A stretch of 64,000 bases of DNA from Cherax quadricarinatus (lineage: Eukaryota > Arthropoda > Malacostraca > Decapoda > Parastacidae): contig NC_091357.1 in assembly GCF_038502225.1 (NCBI RefSeq), positions 11,382,861 through 11,446,860 of the forward strand, given 5' to 3'. Positions 63,501 to 64,000 of this stretch are shown one piece after another (the first letter of the stretch is position 1; the number at the start of each line of letters is the position of its first letter). A program made the position numbers and the translations under genes. The notes beneath the pieces were generated by a model that worked only from the letters and a program-made list of their open reading frames with translations, was not told the origin of the DNA and searched no databases.

Positions 63501-64000
63501 TTATGGATGTTTCACCACAATGACACCTGGCCTTGTTGCATGCAGCAAATTTGATGAGGGGGAGGAGAGGGAAGCAGATGTGGTAGAAATACTGGAAATA
63601 GGCACTGCTTCAATGCTTGTTGTAGTATAATTTGGTGACTGCTGAGGAATCCTCGTGCTGCTCGATAGAGTAGACACATTAGTGACAGGATGAGGACCCA
63701 AACGACTGTTGGCAGTGAGATTAATAGTAGAGTGATGGGGTAGTCTACTAGTGTTTGAGAGGTTAGACAAGTGCTGAGTGGGACGATGTGTTGTGGTTAG
63801 TTCAAGAGGAACTTCTTGAGGTTCTCCAACCATGTGCAGAGTAATTGGTTCATTCTCCCCTGCAAGAGTCACTTGTCCACTTCCAAGAGTTACTTGACCT
63901 CCAAGAGTTACTGGAACCTGTGCTTCTCCAAGGCCAGTGTGGTCTTCAATAGTTAGCGTTTCTTCTGTAATTATCTCCTCTTCAATACGTGGCTGCTGAT
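63501..64000 (-). CDS. C-terminal exon of an unrecognised Ser/Thr-rich protein
   Basis: A frame on the - strand is open from the window edge to a TAA at 63,501-63,503 (about 165 residues). It begins with an acidic stretch (PRIEEEIITEETLTIEDH). It has short repeated phrases with VTLGGQVTLGSGQVTLAG. It continues Ser/Thr/Asn/His/Pro-rich (HSTINLTANSRLGPHPVTN, STTSASLSSPSSN) and ends GVIVVKHP. The composition, unlike that of the surrounding transposons, suggests the disordered tail of a nuclear regulator such as a zinc-finger protein; that is a guess. No domain is recognised. The start lies beyond the window. Confidence 0.6.
   Translation of the reverse strand, partial: QQPRIEEEIITEETLTIEDHTGLGEAQVPVTLGGQVTLGSGQVTLAGENEPITLHMVGEPQEVPLELTTTHRPTQHLSNLSNTSRLPHHSTINLTANSRLGPHPVTNVSTLSSSTRIPQQSPNYTTTSIEAVPISSISTTSASLSSPSSNLLHATRPGVIVVKHP

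Overview
This is animal nuclear DNA, most likely from an arthropod and probably a decapod crustacean. Exons are small and split by canonical GT..AG introns. More than half of the window is transposon: non-LTR retrotransposons of at least five lineages, a BEL/Pao LTR element, a Penelope-like remnant, Tigger/pogo-type and TTAA-flanked (piggyBac-type) DNA elements, and several SINE families. The decapod call rests on the general look of these repeats and is an inference. No bacterial genes, CRISPR arrays or operons are present.

Host genes. Two are visible. (1) On the + strand, six well-supported exons between 13,879 and 24,110 encode a multi-pass membrane protein of the long TspO/MBR ('tryptophan-rich sensory protein') type. 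A possible last exon lies at 28,689. The start exon is not identified, and the introns are packed with transposons. (2) On the - strand, the last coding exon of an unrecognised Ser/Thr-rich protein enters from the right edge (63,501-64,000). The quiet, AT-rich DNA to its left (58.4-63.5 kb) is probably its 3' UTR or downstream flank.

Layout. 1-720: 3' end of an RNase H-bearing I-type LINE. 1.5-5.8 kb: decayed CR1-like LINE whose ORF1 has a PHD-like finger, a 12-residue repeat and three CCCH fingers. 5,826-12,172: BEL/Pao element on the - strand with two LTRs and a 5-bp target duplication, inserted at the tail of that LINE and lacking its integrase core. 12.5-13.5 kb: two SINEs in opposite orientation. 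13.9-28.7 kb: TspO-like gene with MITEs, Tigger remnants and LINE fragments in its introns. 29-30.5 kb: MITE and Penelope-like 3' end with a decayed hammerhead-like motif. 30.8-37.2 kb: CR1/L2-like LINE whose ORF2 is interrupted only by one stop codon and a TTAA-flanked MITE. 37.2-44.3 kb: RTE LINE broken by a Tigger deletion derivative, a TTAA MITE and an inverted-5' LINE copy. 45-47 kb: tRNA-type SINE and LINE scraps. 47,739-55,446: full-length I-type LINE on the - strand, with 12-bp target duplications, inserted into an older + strand copy of its own family. 55.6-58.4 kb: further LINE fragments and short SINEs.

How the parts relate. The I-type LINE is the hub of the right half. Its (TAA)n-tailed 3' end is shared by a short SINE found repeatedly in the window, which suggests an autonomous/non-autonomous pair. 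The nesting gives a relative clock: RTE before Tigger/TTAA MITE/inverted LINE; the + strand I-type copy before the - strand I-type copy before the TTAA MITE; the CR1-like LINE before BEL/Pao. All coordinates and motifs were read by eye; no alignment or database search was run.
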